DNA of 64,000 nucleotides from Amaurobius ferox. Taxonomy: Eukaryota; Arthropoda; Arachnida; Araneae; Amaurobiidae. Under the pieces are notes generated by a model. It was not told the DNA's origin, ran no database searches, and saw nothing but the letters and a program-made list of their open reading frames with translations. Shown here in pieces: positions 1-10,459 of the stretch. The translations under genes were made by a program, and so were the position numbers. The stretch covers positions 68,805,230 to 68,869,229 of the forward strand of contig OX578136.1 in the NCBI GenBank assembly GCA_951213105.1, written 5' to 3'. Position 1 is the stretch's first letter. Every line of letters begins with the position of its first letter.

Positions 1-122
1 GACGGAACACACTGCGCCCACATCACACAGCATCCATGTGTTACGTGGGACTCGAACCCACAACACGGCGGCCACTCGATCGCTGGAAACGCTCGCCTTG
101 ACCGTTCGGCCACCACACCGAC
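1..122 (-). repeat. tRNA-derived SINE head, cut by window edge
   Basis: Read on the minus strand this carries both internal Pol III promoter boxes of a tRNA. The A box is TGGCCGAACGG (plus 102-112) and the B box is GGTTCGAGTCC (plus 48-58). The T-stem GTGGG/CCCAC folds, but the two acceptor strands do not pair and there is no clean anticodon arm, so this is a tRNA-derived SINE head (serine/leucine-like by its length) and not a functional tRNA. It abuts an inverted family A element at about 123. Confidence 0.6.
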
Positions 123-729
123 AATACAAAAGTATTACTCAAAGTACCTTTTCTCACGAATGGAACGAGCTAGATTCACGAGAATGATGTCACCAAATTT
201 ATCGCATGATATTACATATGAAAAGTGAGCATGTTTCTCAGCAGTTAATATATTTTTTTAATTTATGAGATTTTTTGATAAATTTATTTGAAAAATGTGC
301 AATATCTCGAGAACGGTTCATGCTAACGTTCTAACGTTTATGTCAATCGTTTTCTGAGGAAAAAATACTCAAGAAATGTTTATTTGCGTAACTTTATTAA
401 AGGTTTTGATCTTTTGATAATTTTTTTAAAATTCCACTCGAAAATTTAGGGGGGTTCTGAACATTGGATTGTGTTTAAAAACAATAAACTTCTAGTATTC
501 ACGGATTGTAATTTTTGTACCAAAGTTCATACAAATTGCTCCATTCGTTCGTGAGATATCGTCTCCACAGACTCACTGACACATACACACACGTACTTTC
601 ACACATACACAGACATCACCTCAAAAATGTTCGATTCGTGACCGGGGATGCTTGAAACGTGCTCTCCCGTCGAAAACTCAAATTCGAAGTTTCGACCCCG
701 TTACAATACTTTCCTTATACATTATGTAC
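123..729 (-). mobile_element. Family A non-autonomous element, truncated, inverted
   Basis: Reverse-complement copy of the repeat seen at 13740, 20986, 21990, 25848 and 26974. Recognisable blocks are the subterminal phrase around 155-235, the 'ctcgagaacggttcatgctaac' block near 310, the core near 400-560, a short (CA)n tract near 580-610, and the 'cgtcgaaaactc' block near 670. The element's 3' third and the outer arm of its 5' hairpin are missing. The 5' end stops where the 34-bp tandem array begins. Confidence 0.75.
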
Positions 730-847
730 ACTGGCTTCCAAATGTTACTGGCTTCCTATGTACACTGGCTTCCAAATGTTACTGGCTTCCTATGTACACT
801 GGCTTCCAAATGTTACTGGCTTCCTATGTACACTGGCTTCCAAAAGT
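725..847. repeat. 34-bp tandem repeat, about 3.6 copies
   Basis: Units begin at 725, 759, 793 and 827, exactly 34 bp apart. Each is built from two related 17-bp halves containing 'actggcttcc'. All three forward frames stay open across it, which explains the overlapping small ORFs here; none is a believable gene. Confidence 0.9.
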
Positions 848-1063
848 TAAGCACGGACGGTAAAATCAACAAAAATGGGAAAGTAAAACTTTGATTAACT
901 CCAGTGTACAAGAAGGTAGCAAATATGTTTATGCATTAAGGAAAACAAGAATTATGTACAAAGATGAAAAAAATATTTACTTTTCGTAAGTTATATGATG
1001 ACGTCGTATTTGGGTCATTACCAAACTGATGTTTAAAGGTAAACAAACCAAACAAAACTTACA
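848..1063. other. AT-rich spacer
   Basis: No coding or repeat signal recognised. The opposite TIR of the neighbouring Tc1 remnant could not be found here. Confidence 0.5.
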
Positions 1064-2000
1064 TTAATATGATATGTGATCATCCCGGACCTTCACACAA
1101 ACTTTGCAACGATTTTCCATTCTTTCAATGAGGCGATCAACCATCGCAGATGCGAGCAATGGCCATTCCTCCAATAGGTCAGCTTCCAACTCCCTGAGAC
1201 TGGCTGGAGGAGGTAAACGTGCAGAGACAGCACTTCCGAGGGCATCCCAAAGGCTTTCAATGGGATTAAGGTCTGGGGAATACGCCAGTCACTCCTACGA
1301 GAAAAGCCCTCACTTTCTAGGTACTTGTCAAAGATGTCAGCTTGATGGGAACGGGTATTAGGAGGAAAGTCGATGGGAAGTCCATAAGAAGGAAATCAGG
1401 ACCAACTGCTGCAGCGTAGGTTCTTTCAATGGGGTCTAGAACTGTATCCCGATACCGCGAAGCCGTCACAGAACCACCTTTAAAGATGTGCAGCGCTGTG
1501 CGATATCCCATTGAAATTCCAGCCCACACCATGACGCAGCCACCTCTAAATGCGTGATGTTCGGTGATGTTCTTGGCCATAATGCGTGTGCTTCACTATC
1601 TCCAGACCCTTACACGCGTATCATCTGATTCCAGGGTAGATATGGAGTCGTCCGTGAACAGGACGTTGCACCAATCTGAGACAGTTCAAATGACATGTTG
1701 ACGACACCACTTTAATCTTGCCCCTCTGGCTTGGACGGTTAGTGGAACACAAAAATGTGATACGCGGGCGTACAGTCTCTTCACGTAGAGCCTTCGGCGC
1801 ACAGTACTGGCAGATATTGTCTTACCAAGTGCCCCTGCAACCATGGATGTGGAGTTGTGGAGGTCGCTCGTCGATTCCGCTTGGCTACTATAGCAATATA
1901 CGGACCATCAGAGGGGTTGGTAATTGTGAGACCAGGAACAGATTTGAAACAAGATTTGGTGGAGGCAGTTTTATGTCAAATATTTATAGCTGTCTGTAAT
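1064..2000 (-). pseudogene. Decayed Tc1-like transposase (linker to C-terminus)
   Basis: The minus strand encodes pieces of a Tc1-family DDE transposase split among frames. In gene order these are a post-HTH linker (KRNRRATS, near 1880), the first catalytic region (LFTDDS, near 1650), a core resembling 'VMVWAGISMGYRT' (near 1500-1540), then 'YSPDLNPIESLWDALG' carrying the third acidic residue (near 1260), and a C-terminal tail ending at a stop at 1064-1066. At least three frame changes and several stops separate the blocks, so no functional enzyme is possible. Neither TIR was identified. The N-terminal HTH is not contiguous; a Tc1 HTH fragment lies at 2800-3040 on the same strand and may be its displaced part or a second element. 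Confidence 0.8.
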
Positions 2001-2799
2001 AGCAAACAATGCATCAGATTTAAGGTCGCCAATTTTATTGCACCTTGATCCGAGAGGTCAATAGGCTATAAACATGGAAAAAGTGAAGATACGAGATTGG
2101 GTAAAGATGATAACCAAATATTCAAGATGTCTGGTCGCAGTACCCCAAGGTCGCCCAATCAGAGCCAAAATTCGTGTCAGACCTCAGGCAAAAGAAGCGG
2201 CAACCAAAAGGTTCCAAAAAGGATATGCACGACTTCTACGACAGAAAAAAGACGGATTAGATTCATATCCGCAGAGATGCAGTAGAGAAGTATTCCGCTA
2301 CATATAGCCACATAGAATGAGTTAGAGAATGAATCGAAGATGCAAAGAGCATTCCACAGAAATGTCATGGCATAACTTTAACGCCCGATTCCTTATGACG
2401 TTAACGAAATGTCCTGATATACAGAACTTCAACGGCAGATTAGTATCAGTACAAAATACTCTGATGTAAGAGTTGTGATCAATGGTCAAAGACGAAATTG
2501 GAGGTATGTATTTGCCAAATATTGTAGCAGGTCTTAGATCATTTTATAATAGAATTTACCTGGTCTCACATTTCCAAGCTCCTCAGCGAATAATATAATT
2601 GTTGTAATTAATTTAATAATTAACCAAGTGTTCTTAATAAAGGATTTTATTTTAAAACTAAAATGGTGCAGTTAATTGTAGTATTATGTTAATAAATATT
2701 CTCTTCCAAGAATTCGCACTAGAGATAAATATAGTTGGTTTTATTAGCGGCACAGCGCAATGGGTTTCACCATTTGCGATATTCGGCCATGCTTAAGAG
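2001..2799. other. Unassigned sequence between Tc1 fragments
   Basis: No recognisable gene. A 77-codon plus-strand ORF at 2074-2307 (lysine- and arginine-rich) has no recognisable domain, and I do not call it. The tract is AT-rich with no clear repeat; it may be an insertion that split one Tc1 element. Confidence 0.4.
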
Positions 2800-3310
2800 A
2801 ATTTAATTTAATATATGCTTTGCATTCTTTTTCTGTTTTGTGCACCACAGTAACCCTTGGACGACCGAGCACAGGTCTCCGGACAACTGGTTGACTTGTT
2901 TGGAATTGTTTTCATAATTGAGAAATTACGGAAGGATGAACGCTAAAGAAAACAGCGACATCTTTGATTGACTGTCTTGCTTCAATGCGTCCTACAGCAC
3001 GCCAGCGCTCACTATCTGGCATTCGCCTTCTTTCAGCCATAGAAACACGAATATCATGAAAAATAATTCTACAAAAGTTATAAACACTTCATATCAGCAT
3101 TTAAATGCAGCTCCCCAAACCCTTCAGAATGCTGGCGTCTTCAACGACTGCCTAATTAGCATACATCCGGACAGGCAATCGTGATTGGCTGTAATATACG
3201 ATATTTGCATACTGCCATCTACATCCGCAGCGATTTTCAGCCACTCAAATTTAAATATTTTTTCGAAACATGGAAATTTGCATTGCGTGTTTCAATTTTG
3301 GAAGTGAGTG
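2800..3310 (-). pseudogene. Tc1-like transposase N-terminal HTH fragment plus 5' terminal region
   Basis: The minus strand from an ATG at 3038-3040 begins MAERRRMPDSERW and continues into a helix-turn-helix segment (IEARQSIKDVAVFF) followed by a VVRRP..GRPRVT hinge, the typical start of spider-type Tc1 transposases. One in-frame stop lies in the second helix region. Reading decays below about 2840. Upstream on the minus strand, 3041-3310 would be 5' UTR and TIR; the outermost bases read CACTCACTTCC next to a TA at 3311-3312, as expected at a Tc1 target site. The mate TIR was not found, so the element is broken. Confidence 0.65.
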
Positions 3311-3312
3311 TA

Positions 3313-4284
3313 TTTAAGGAAAGTAACAATGAAGACCAGTTTGTTTAGAAGTTGAATGAGTTTTTATGAAAGGGAGTTGAATGAGATTTTATTAGAGTTT
3401 TTAAACGAAGAAATTCGTTCAAATAACTGTAAACAATTGAAAATTACTATCACGTGGTGAAACTTTTTTAATTGATTTTTACTGGCTTTTTTTTCTGTTG
3501 TTCTGTCATTTTGTTCGAATGAAGGAGGCTATATTCTGCCTCAGAAATTGACACACTTCTTTGTTATATGCTGTGTTATAATGAAGTTTATATTTCGCTA
3601 ATTACATAGTCTAAGACAATACGTTTATTGATATTTAAAAAAGGGTTTTAAGAACTGATGTATGCTATCAATTTCATGCAATATCATAATTTGCTAGAAT
3701 TAGGGATAATCTTATAAAGAGCTAATACAGACAAACTTCGAAATTTGACGCATTTCCCCCTATTAGGCTATAATTTATGGAGTTAGAATAAGACCCCGGA
3801 ATAATTTTTCACATTGATTAATCAACTCTTTACTTATTAAGATAAATAACGTTATTAATAAGATCACGGAAGGAAATGATCTTAACTGATTAGAATATCA
3901 TTGTCAAAGCATGATATTGATAACTTTAATCACAATTCTAATTAATCATAAATTACCACATGATGGCAAGATCTTATTATAACTGTATCTGACTTATTTA
4001 ACTTCTGTTAAATAAGTAAATTAGGGGGTGGTACAATCAGGTTTAGCCATCCATTTCAATTTCGACCACGAAAATTATTTAATTAGTAACCCTCGAGATT
4101 TGAACCTAATTTTCGGAATGTGTTGGGGACGAAAGATCTATGGTGAACTTAAGACTTTGTTTTGTATGTATCAAGACAGATTGAAATACGTTTAACAGAC
4201 AGCTTCATAAAAGGGGAATATAGAAGTTGTTCAATAGAAGTTTTTGCCTAGGGAAGTTTTTAACACCCCAATAACTTTGTAAGG
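3313..4284. other. AT-rich intergenic DNA
   Basis: No ORF, repeat unit or RNA gene recognised. Local palindromic AT-rich stretches occur near 3810-4000. Confidence 0.5.
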
Positions 4285-4460
4285 AATGGTCTATGAGTGT
4301 ACACTACGGTGAAGTGATCACGCCGAATCGAATAAAAGTGATTATAGAGCACTTAGTGGAGTATTTAAAATACTAGGATAATGAACTCGGCAATGAATAG
4401 AAATAAAAGAAGAATGCCAGTTAGAGGGTTATCTAATTAGTAGGAATCGACATCATGAAC
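4285..4460 (+). repeat. Dispersed repeat H, copy 1
   Basis: Aligns by eye with 56445-56620. Shared blocks are 'gagtgtaca', 'atcgaata', 'agagc..tta..ggagt' and 'taatcagtaggaatcg' (or close variants). The copies are divergent with indels; function and class are unknown. Confidence 0.4.
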
Positions 4461-4989
4461 GCACGAAAAGAATATATGGAAGGCAATAAATACCTGTCAA
4501 ATAGTTGTATCATGAGAGACTGTAACACGGTGACATCAGCAATGATTGTCGAAGTACGCGGCAATATTCTTTCAAAAATTCAAATGCGCATTGTTGTCGA
4601 TGAAGGGCCTTTTTATTAGGCGGTACATTAGATTTCAGGGCAAGAAGTGGTCATTGTAGTATTTCTGAATATGGCAGTAATTAGATAATACGTTTTTGTG
4701 TAAAATAAATACCTTCTAATGGTTTTATTGCCGATTCCTAATAATTAAATAATGCTTTATAATTTTATAATTGATCTTTATCGTTTATCTCGCTTTGTTG
4801 CCGAGTCCGTTATCTTAACACTTTTTAAATTCTCCGGTAGAGATGCATCAATCACTTTCATCCTATAGGGTACGGTTACTCTATATTAGACCTAATTTGT
4901 GCACTCTTGGACCATTCCTTAAAAAGTTGTTGTTAAGTTTAAAGACTTTACTTAAAATCCTATATATATTCACAGTACCCACACATAGG
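4461..4989. other. AT-rich intergenic DNA
   Basis: Nothing recognised. The 147-codon ORF starting at 4843 runs straight into the minisatellite and is an artefact of it. Confidence 0.5.
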
Positions 4990-5885
4990 GGGCTTTGCCT
5001 CTCACTGCAGATCATTAGGATTTGGCTTTCATTGCAGATAGTTAGGATTAGGCTCTCATTGCAGACAGTTCGGATTGGCCTCTGTTTGCAGATGCAGATA
5101 GTTCGGATTGAGCTCTGTTTGCAGATAGATAGGATTGGACTTTCATTGCAAATAGTTAGGATCAGGCTCTCATTACAGATAGATAGGACTGGACGCTCAT
5201 TGAAGATAGTTCGGACTGACTTCTGCAGATATTTCGGATTGAGCTCTGTTTGCAGATATTTCAGATTGCTTTCTATTTGCAGATAGTTCGGATTGGCCTC
5301 TGTTTGCAGGCAGTTTGGATTGAGATCTGTTTGCAGATAGTTAGGATTGGGCTTTCATTGCAGATAGTTAGGATTAGGATCTCATTACAGATAGATAGGA
5401 CTAGACGCTCATTGAAGATAGTTCGGATTGGCTTCAGCAGATATTTCGGATTGAGCTCTGTTTGCAGATATTTCAGATTGCTTTCTATTTGCAGATAGTT
5501 AGGATTGGGCTCTATTTGCAGATAGTTACAGATAGTTAGGATTGGACTCTCATTGCAGATAGTTAGGATTGGGCTCTCATTGCAGATAGTTAAGATTGGG
5601 CTCTCGTTGCAGCTAGTTCGAATTGAGTTCTGTTTGCATATAGCTAGGATTGAGATTTCATTGCAGATATTTAGGATTAAGCTCTCATTACAAATAGCTA
5701 GGGTTGGACTCTCATTACAAATAGTTCGGATCGGGCTCTCATTGCAGATAATTCGGATTGGTCTCTGTTTGCAGATTGTTAGGATGGGCTCTCATTATAG
5801 ATAGTTAAGATTGGGTTCTCATTCCAGATAGTTAAGATTGGGATCTGTTTGAAGATAGTTAGGAATTGGCTCCCATTATAGATAT
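4990..5885. repeat. 27-bp minisatellite, about 33 copies
   Basis: Imperfect tandem units of about 27 bp built around 'gcagatagttaggattggg' followed by 'ctct.att', with variants gttcgg, gatagg and atttcg. Because 27 is a multiple of three, one frame reads a nine-residue repeat (QIVRIGLSL-like) over long distances, producing ORFs of 82-147 codons. Indels break those frames, there is no conserved start, and no protein family is suggested. A larger duplication is visible: about 5190-5290 resembles 5400-5500. Confidence 0.92.
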
Positions 5886-6419
5886 TTAAGGTATATTTTA
5901 AGCAGCAGATCCGTCTAAAATTTGTCTAACAGCAGATCAGTCTAATAGTAATTATTTGCATAAAAAGGACAACAGGTAGGTAAAATAATTAAATCCGATA
6001 TGAGATCTGTAAGCAACTAAGATATTTTCTTGTTAAATTATTTTTACAAGAATACTCTTTGCATCCGATAGGCCAGCTGGACTTTTTCTTCCTACAGGAT
6101 AATTGGGTGCATTTTTTTCACAGTGGGCAATGCCGTCTAACACATTTTCTAATTTTCAACCAGATTACATCATATTTCCTATTCATATACGTCCTCTTGT
6201 AGGGAAAGTATAAAATAATTTTTTTTCTAAGGAATCAAAGACATTCAAAATTATTATTCAAAATTGAATTCCACAAAAGATTATATTTTACGATTTAAAA
6301 AGCATTTCTTGAACTACTTTTTCTCTGAACTAAATATATATATCAGCCATTGAAAATGGTTTAAATGGAACGTATGTATAGTCTTACTGCCCCTTACTGT
6401 ACTCCTATTTTTACGAGTG
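5886..6419. other. AT-rich intergenic DNA
   Basis: No gene or repeat recognised. Confidence 0.5.
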
Positions 6420-6650
6420 TTGGGTTCATATCTTCTAATATATCTCTCGTTATGTAAGGAAATATTATTCGTTTTCCGATTTTTACGCATTTGGACTCCC
6501 ATTTCCCACAGGTGGGCGATTCTTAAGCCGTCTCGGATTTCCGGAGGTTTTTGTTGGCTTAGATATTTTATTTGGCGCAAAATATCAGAGATATGACAGT
6601 TTAACTTTTACAAAGTACCAAGAAGGTTTACGTGAATAGAATGGGACGTT
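6420..6650 (+). repeat. Dispersed repeat E, copy 1
   Basis: Shares with 9388-9625, 15125-15340 and 17095-17240 the core 'cccacaggtgg.tga.tcttaag' followed by 'ggattt' and a 'ttgg.ttag.a' block. It also shares the leader 'ttctaatatatc.ctcgt' with the 9.4 kb copy. Class unknown. Confidence 0.55.
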
Positions 6651-7011
6651 TCCTACAGAATGAAAATCCTTCTTTTCTTATCTATATCATTTCTATTAAT
6701 CTGCATTAATTTCACGGTACAAAATTGCGTCTATACATAAAACCTCAGATTTAGTGGCTGCCTTGTTTCATTTAATCTGGCAAAGAAGGCCCTGTTTTGT
6801 CTTTGAAATTGATTGTTGCATTCAACAAACTTTTCGCACTGTTATTAATGAAGCATTTTTATTTTCAGATAGCACCTGATAGTAGCTTTAAGATAGAATC
6901 CAAGAACCTGAAAAACGAATTAATATCAGATTCAGTAATAAATTGGTGGTAGCCAAATATATTTTCATAGTCTATATTTTCATAGTCTTGGCACGACGTG
7001 TTGATCAACTT
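6651..7011. other. AT-rich intergenic DNA
   Basis: Nothing recognised. Confidence 0.5.
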
Positions 7012-7106
7012 GGGCAATAAATATGTCTTGATTGTATAGGGCAATAACTATCTCTTGATTGAATAGGGCAATAAATATCTCTTCATTGTATAGGGCAATA
7101 AATATA
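7012..7106. repeat. 27-bp tandem repeat, about 3.5 copies
   Basis: Units starting 'gggcaataa' lie at 7012, 7039, 7066 and 7093, exactly 27 bp apart. The period matches the 5 kb minisatellite but the sequence is unrelated. Confidence 0.9.
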
Positions 7107-7570
7107 AATTTGTATTCCGTATTTGCTTCATTCTAGCACTATTACTAATAATGATACCCGATTATATAGTGTGCAATACACTTTCTGTAACAAGTCTTTT
7201 CCTTAATCACAATGTATGAACTTTTCCACACTTCTCACGTTTTATTAACATACTTAATTTTGTTGCTTTAGTCTTGAAAATCCCAGTTAGTCACATGAAA
7301 TTGCATTGTAGGAAACGTGCAGATAAGGAAAGCCCTGGAATTACGCATCTGAATATTCTCTGTATTATATTATTCGTATTCGTTTTCTAGCTTTTATATC
7401 CAGTTTAAATCATAGTTGAGCACCAATTAATTGATTAACTATTTAAATAAAATAATAACATTGAAATATCTATAAGAAAATGGCAATTACTTGTATACAA
7501 TCAGCAATAGAGAAAACTTCAAAGAATATCTGAATGCTAAAATTTTTAACCATTGCAATTGTTTAATATA
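7107..7570. other. AT-rich intergenic DNA
   Basis: Nothing recognised. It ends in the TA that borders the Tc1 element. Confidence 0.5.
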
Positions 7571-8962
7571 CACTCTAAGACAAAAAATCGACGCACCAAG
7601 AAAGAATTTTCCAAATGAGACAAAATTTGGCACGTGTAATGTGGATGTACAGGAAAAGAAATGATTAGAATTTCAGAACAATTTGATGATTTATTGCACT
7701 GAAAGATCTACACAAAGTGAGCACGTCAATATGGCGTTGATCCAGCCCTGGCCTTGATACAAGCTGTTACCCGACGTGGCATTGATGCATAAAGTTGCTA
7801 GATGGTGTTCTGAGGGATGTCGTTCCAAATGGTCTCCAAATGACAAGCTAATTCGTCTACATTCTGGGATGGTCGCAGGCGATGCCCCATCTCAGCCCAA
7901 ATGTGCTCAATAGATGAGAGATCTGGGGCTGGCCAAGGAAGTGTGTCGTAAGCACGCAGACAATCAATAGATAGGCGTGCCTTGTGTAGCCTGGCATTAT
8001 CTTGCTGAAACGTTAGCCCGGGGTGTTGCGAAAGGAATGACAATATAACGGGTCGTAGAATGTCGGCAACGTATCGCTGTGCTGTGATGGTGCCACGGAT
8101 AACTATCAAAGGGGTCCGGCTATCAAACGAAATGGCACCCCAAACCATAACTCCTTACTGTCGGGCCATGTGGAGTGTGACACTAACAGAAAGATCCTGA
8201 CAATGTCCGGGCTGTCTCCAGACACGTCTGCGCTGGTCGTCGGGACTCAGTTCGAAACGGGATTCATCACTGAAGACAATTCGTTCCCAGTCCGAACAAT
8301 TCCACGTTGATCGGGTTCGGCACCATTGCAATCGCTGTTGACGGTGCATACTGGTTAGTGGTGGGCGGCGTAATGGGCGCCGCGAGTATAGATTCCGCTC
8401 CCGTAGTCTTCCATTAATGGCCCGGGTGGTTATTTCCGTGTTTGCCACACGTTGGATGGTTGATAACGACGAATCTCGTGCTGTCACAGATGCTCTGACA
8501 ATCGCTCTATCTTCCCATTCTGTCGTCGCTCTAGGCCGTCCGTTCCGCTTGCCGCTGAAATCTGCCATTCCGAACCCATTCCTGCCAACTTCATCTGCTT
8601 CTGCCCAAATGCCGAGCGATTCGTCGGTGTGCCCATCCAGCCTCATGCAGTCCCACCGCACGCTCTCTTCCAAACTCCTTCATATGCTCGTAGTGACCGC
8701 GAATTCGTCGGCGAGGCATTGTTACAATCATGGTACGTAAACGCGATCGGAATCCACTGCACGTTTTGTTTCTGAAAGCGACGTTGGCTCCTTATATACA
8801 CCACCATGGTGCTCAGTTTCAATGCGCTGTTGTTCCGACTATTCATTCATTGGCTGCGAATTTTTGATCATTTGCATATTCGGTCGACAGGTACTTGCAT
8901 GTACAGTTTCATTACTATCGGATTATTTTGCTGGGTGCGTCGATTTTTTTTGTCTTAGGGTG
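7571..8962 (-). mobile_element. Complete Tc1-like DNA transposon, TIRs intact
   Basis: The left end reads CACTCTAAGACAAAAAATCG after a TA (7569-7570). The right end, reverse-complemented, reads CACCCTAAGACAAAAAAAAT before a TA (8963-8964). The match continues through 'cgacgcacc', giving TIRs of about 33 bp. The length of 1392 bp and the TA duplication are typical of Tc1. The single gene, on the minus strand, fills most of the interior. Confidence 0.93.
7725..8719 (-). pseudogene. Tc1-like transposase, disabled
   Basis: DDE transposase of the IS630-Tc1-mariner superfamily, which would cut and paste its own element. The start is the ATG at 8717-8719 (MPRRRIRGHYEHMKEF); an HTH follows in that frame (GLHEAGWAHRRIARHLG). 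The frame then changes near 8530, after a TGA in the hinge, to the long frame containing GRPRATTE. The catalytic residues are all present: VFSDESRF, FQQDNARLH and SSIEHIW. A TAA at 8155-8157 (probably CAA to TAA) interrupts just before VMVWGAIS. A TAG at 7798-7800 precedes an otherwise good C-terminus (SMPRRV..GSTPY) ending at 7725-7727. Two residues seem lost before PDLSSIEHIW. Expected family length is about 330-340 residues. Mutations are few, so inactivation looks recent. Confidence 0.93.
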
Positions 8963-8964
8963 TA

Positions 8965-9387
8965 TATACAATAAACAATTACAAAATCGTAATGTCATGC
9001 ACAATCACTTTTCTTAATTACCTCATTTAATCGTTTTCATCAATCAGCAATTGAAATATAATGGTTAATTGTATTACGATTTGCATTTTAGTAATAATTG
9101 TTAATCAATAATTAAATTGAATTTAGCGAAACTTTATTACAGAAACTGTGTATAGATTGTAATATATATCATGTATTTTGAAAGAAAGAAAAAATGAAAA
9201 CATTTATAAGGGATCCATGTAAAGATATTTTAAAATATAGTACAAAAAAGAATTGCCTGAAAGTTTATATTTCGCATTATGAAATCCAGTTCTAGAATGA
9301 CTGTTGCTCTTGTATAAAGGATCTGAGAAAAGGAATATTGAAAAATATATATTTTTTGCTTTTTCTAACATTGCTTCCACCTTTTTA
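8965..9387. other. AT-rich intergenic DNA
   Basis: Nothing recognised. Confidence 0.5.
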
Positions 9388-9625
9388 AGTGTTAGGTTTC
9401 TATTTTCTAATATATCCCTCGTAACGCAGGGAAGTTTGCCCCCTCTTTCCCGATTTTCCCCTTCCCCTCTATTTTTCCAGATGCGAATTCCCATTCCCAC
9501 AGGTGGATGAATCTTAAGTCCGATCAGATTTCTACAGATTATTTTCTGTCGTAGAAAACGTTATGAGGCAGAAAGCGTCGCAAAGATATGATGTATTTAT
9601 ATACATTTTACTTTAACGAAGCATA
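9388..9625 (+). repeat. Dispersed repeat E, copy 2
   Basis: Contains 'ttctaatatatccctcgta', 'cccacaggtggatgaatcttaag', shared in shorter form with 6420-6650, then 'tcgcaaagatatg' shared with the 15.1 kb copy. Confidence 0.55.
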
Positions 9626-10404
9626 CAAATCTAATCTCACTTAACTTGCTTTACTGGCAAACAGCTTCTATTTTGTTGCTGGTGATTTTTAGAGTTATAT
9701 CCGTTTTGTTGCTCAAATATAAAACGTATTTTATAAATAGCATTAAATTTGCAGTTTTTAATACTTTGATATTTTATTTGGCGACATGATGCTGTGTTGA
9801 ATGTCTCTAATTAGCCAAATATTTAGTGAAAATTATAAAAAATTGTGATACGTCCAATATGACTTTTGCAATAAAAAAAAAATTGTGTTCTACAAAAACA
9901 ACCAGATAAAAAAAAATCAAAGTTTCTATATGACTCATATAAAGAAAAACAGAAATTCTTTTTGCAAAGTTTTTCATCACGGTTCTAATGCAGGGATTAG
10001 GATTGGTGTACCTAGGGCTATATATGTTGATTGATGCACTGGGAGCGTGATTCAAGTTTATTAACTTAGTGATTAAATTAAGCCATGAGACAAAGTTACG
10101 GAGGATAAAATCATTAAATATGTAATGAAGCTTAGACCATTACTGTCAAACCAATATTGAACAATCACAGTGATTATACAGGTACACGGTGATTATGTAA
10201 GTATACAGTGCTTATGTAGGTATGGTATACATGGAGTCTTAGAAATGTATACCAATGTTTATTGATTATAACGTCTATGTTTTTTCATAACTTCAATTTC
10301 ATTGTTTTACAATTAAGAAAAATGTAAGAAAAAATATACATTAACACAAGTGTTTAAATTGTCTTGCATGTTCATCCAGGCATATATCTATCTATATATA
10401 CTAA
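9626..10404. other. AT-rich intergenic DNA
   Basis: No gene. A short local duplication ('gtacacggtgattatgtaagta' and its neighbour) lies near 10170-10225. Confidence 0.5.
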
Positions 10405-10459
10405 TTGCCAAGTGTCCGTTTGTCCGCCTGTCTGTCCCTCTGTCGGTCTGTCACGTTTT
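10405..10459 (+). repeat. (GTCY)n-like tract at head of 149-bp array
   Basis: An imperfect tgtcygt run (tgtccgtttgtccgcctgtc and onward) directly precedes the first 149-bp monomer. Families A, B and C place a similar tract before their first 'ggaccga' module. Confidence 0.75.

Noticed and set aside
1..122. Functional tRNA gene on the minus strand
   Set aside because: A and B boxes are good, but acceptor strands do not pair and no proper anticodon arm forms; a SINE head fits better.
1104..1361. Plus-strand ORF of 85 codons (and 8417-8740, 46158-46388, 46699-46962)
   Set aside because: Antisense shadows of Tc1 transposase remnants.
2074..2307. 77-codon basic ORF as a small gene
   Set aside because: No recognisable domain, overlaps other frames, lies between transposon fragments.
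4843..5804. Three repeat-containing ORFs (82-147 codons) that could pass as a repetitive structural protein
   Set aside because: The unit is 27 bp, so any stop-free unit yields an open frame; indels break the frame and there is no start context or composition typical of silk or cuticle proteins.
4990..5885. CRISPR-like array
   Set aside because: Units are contiguous with no spacers, in a eukaryotic genome.
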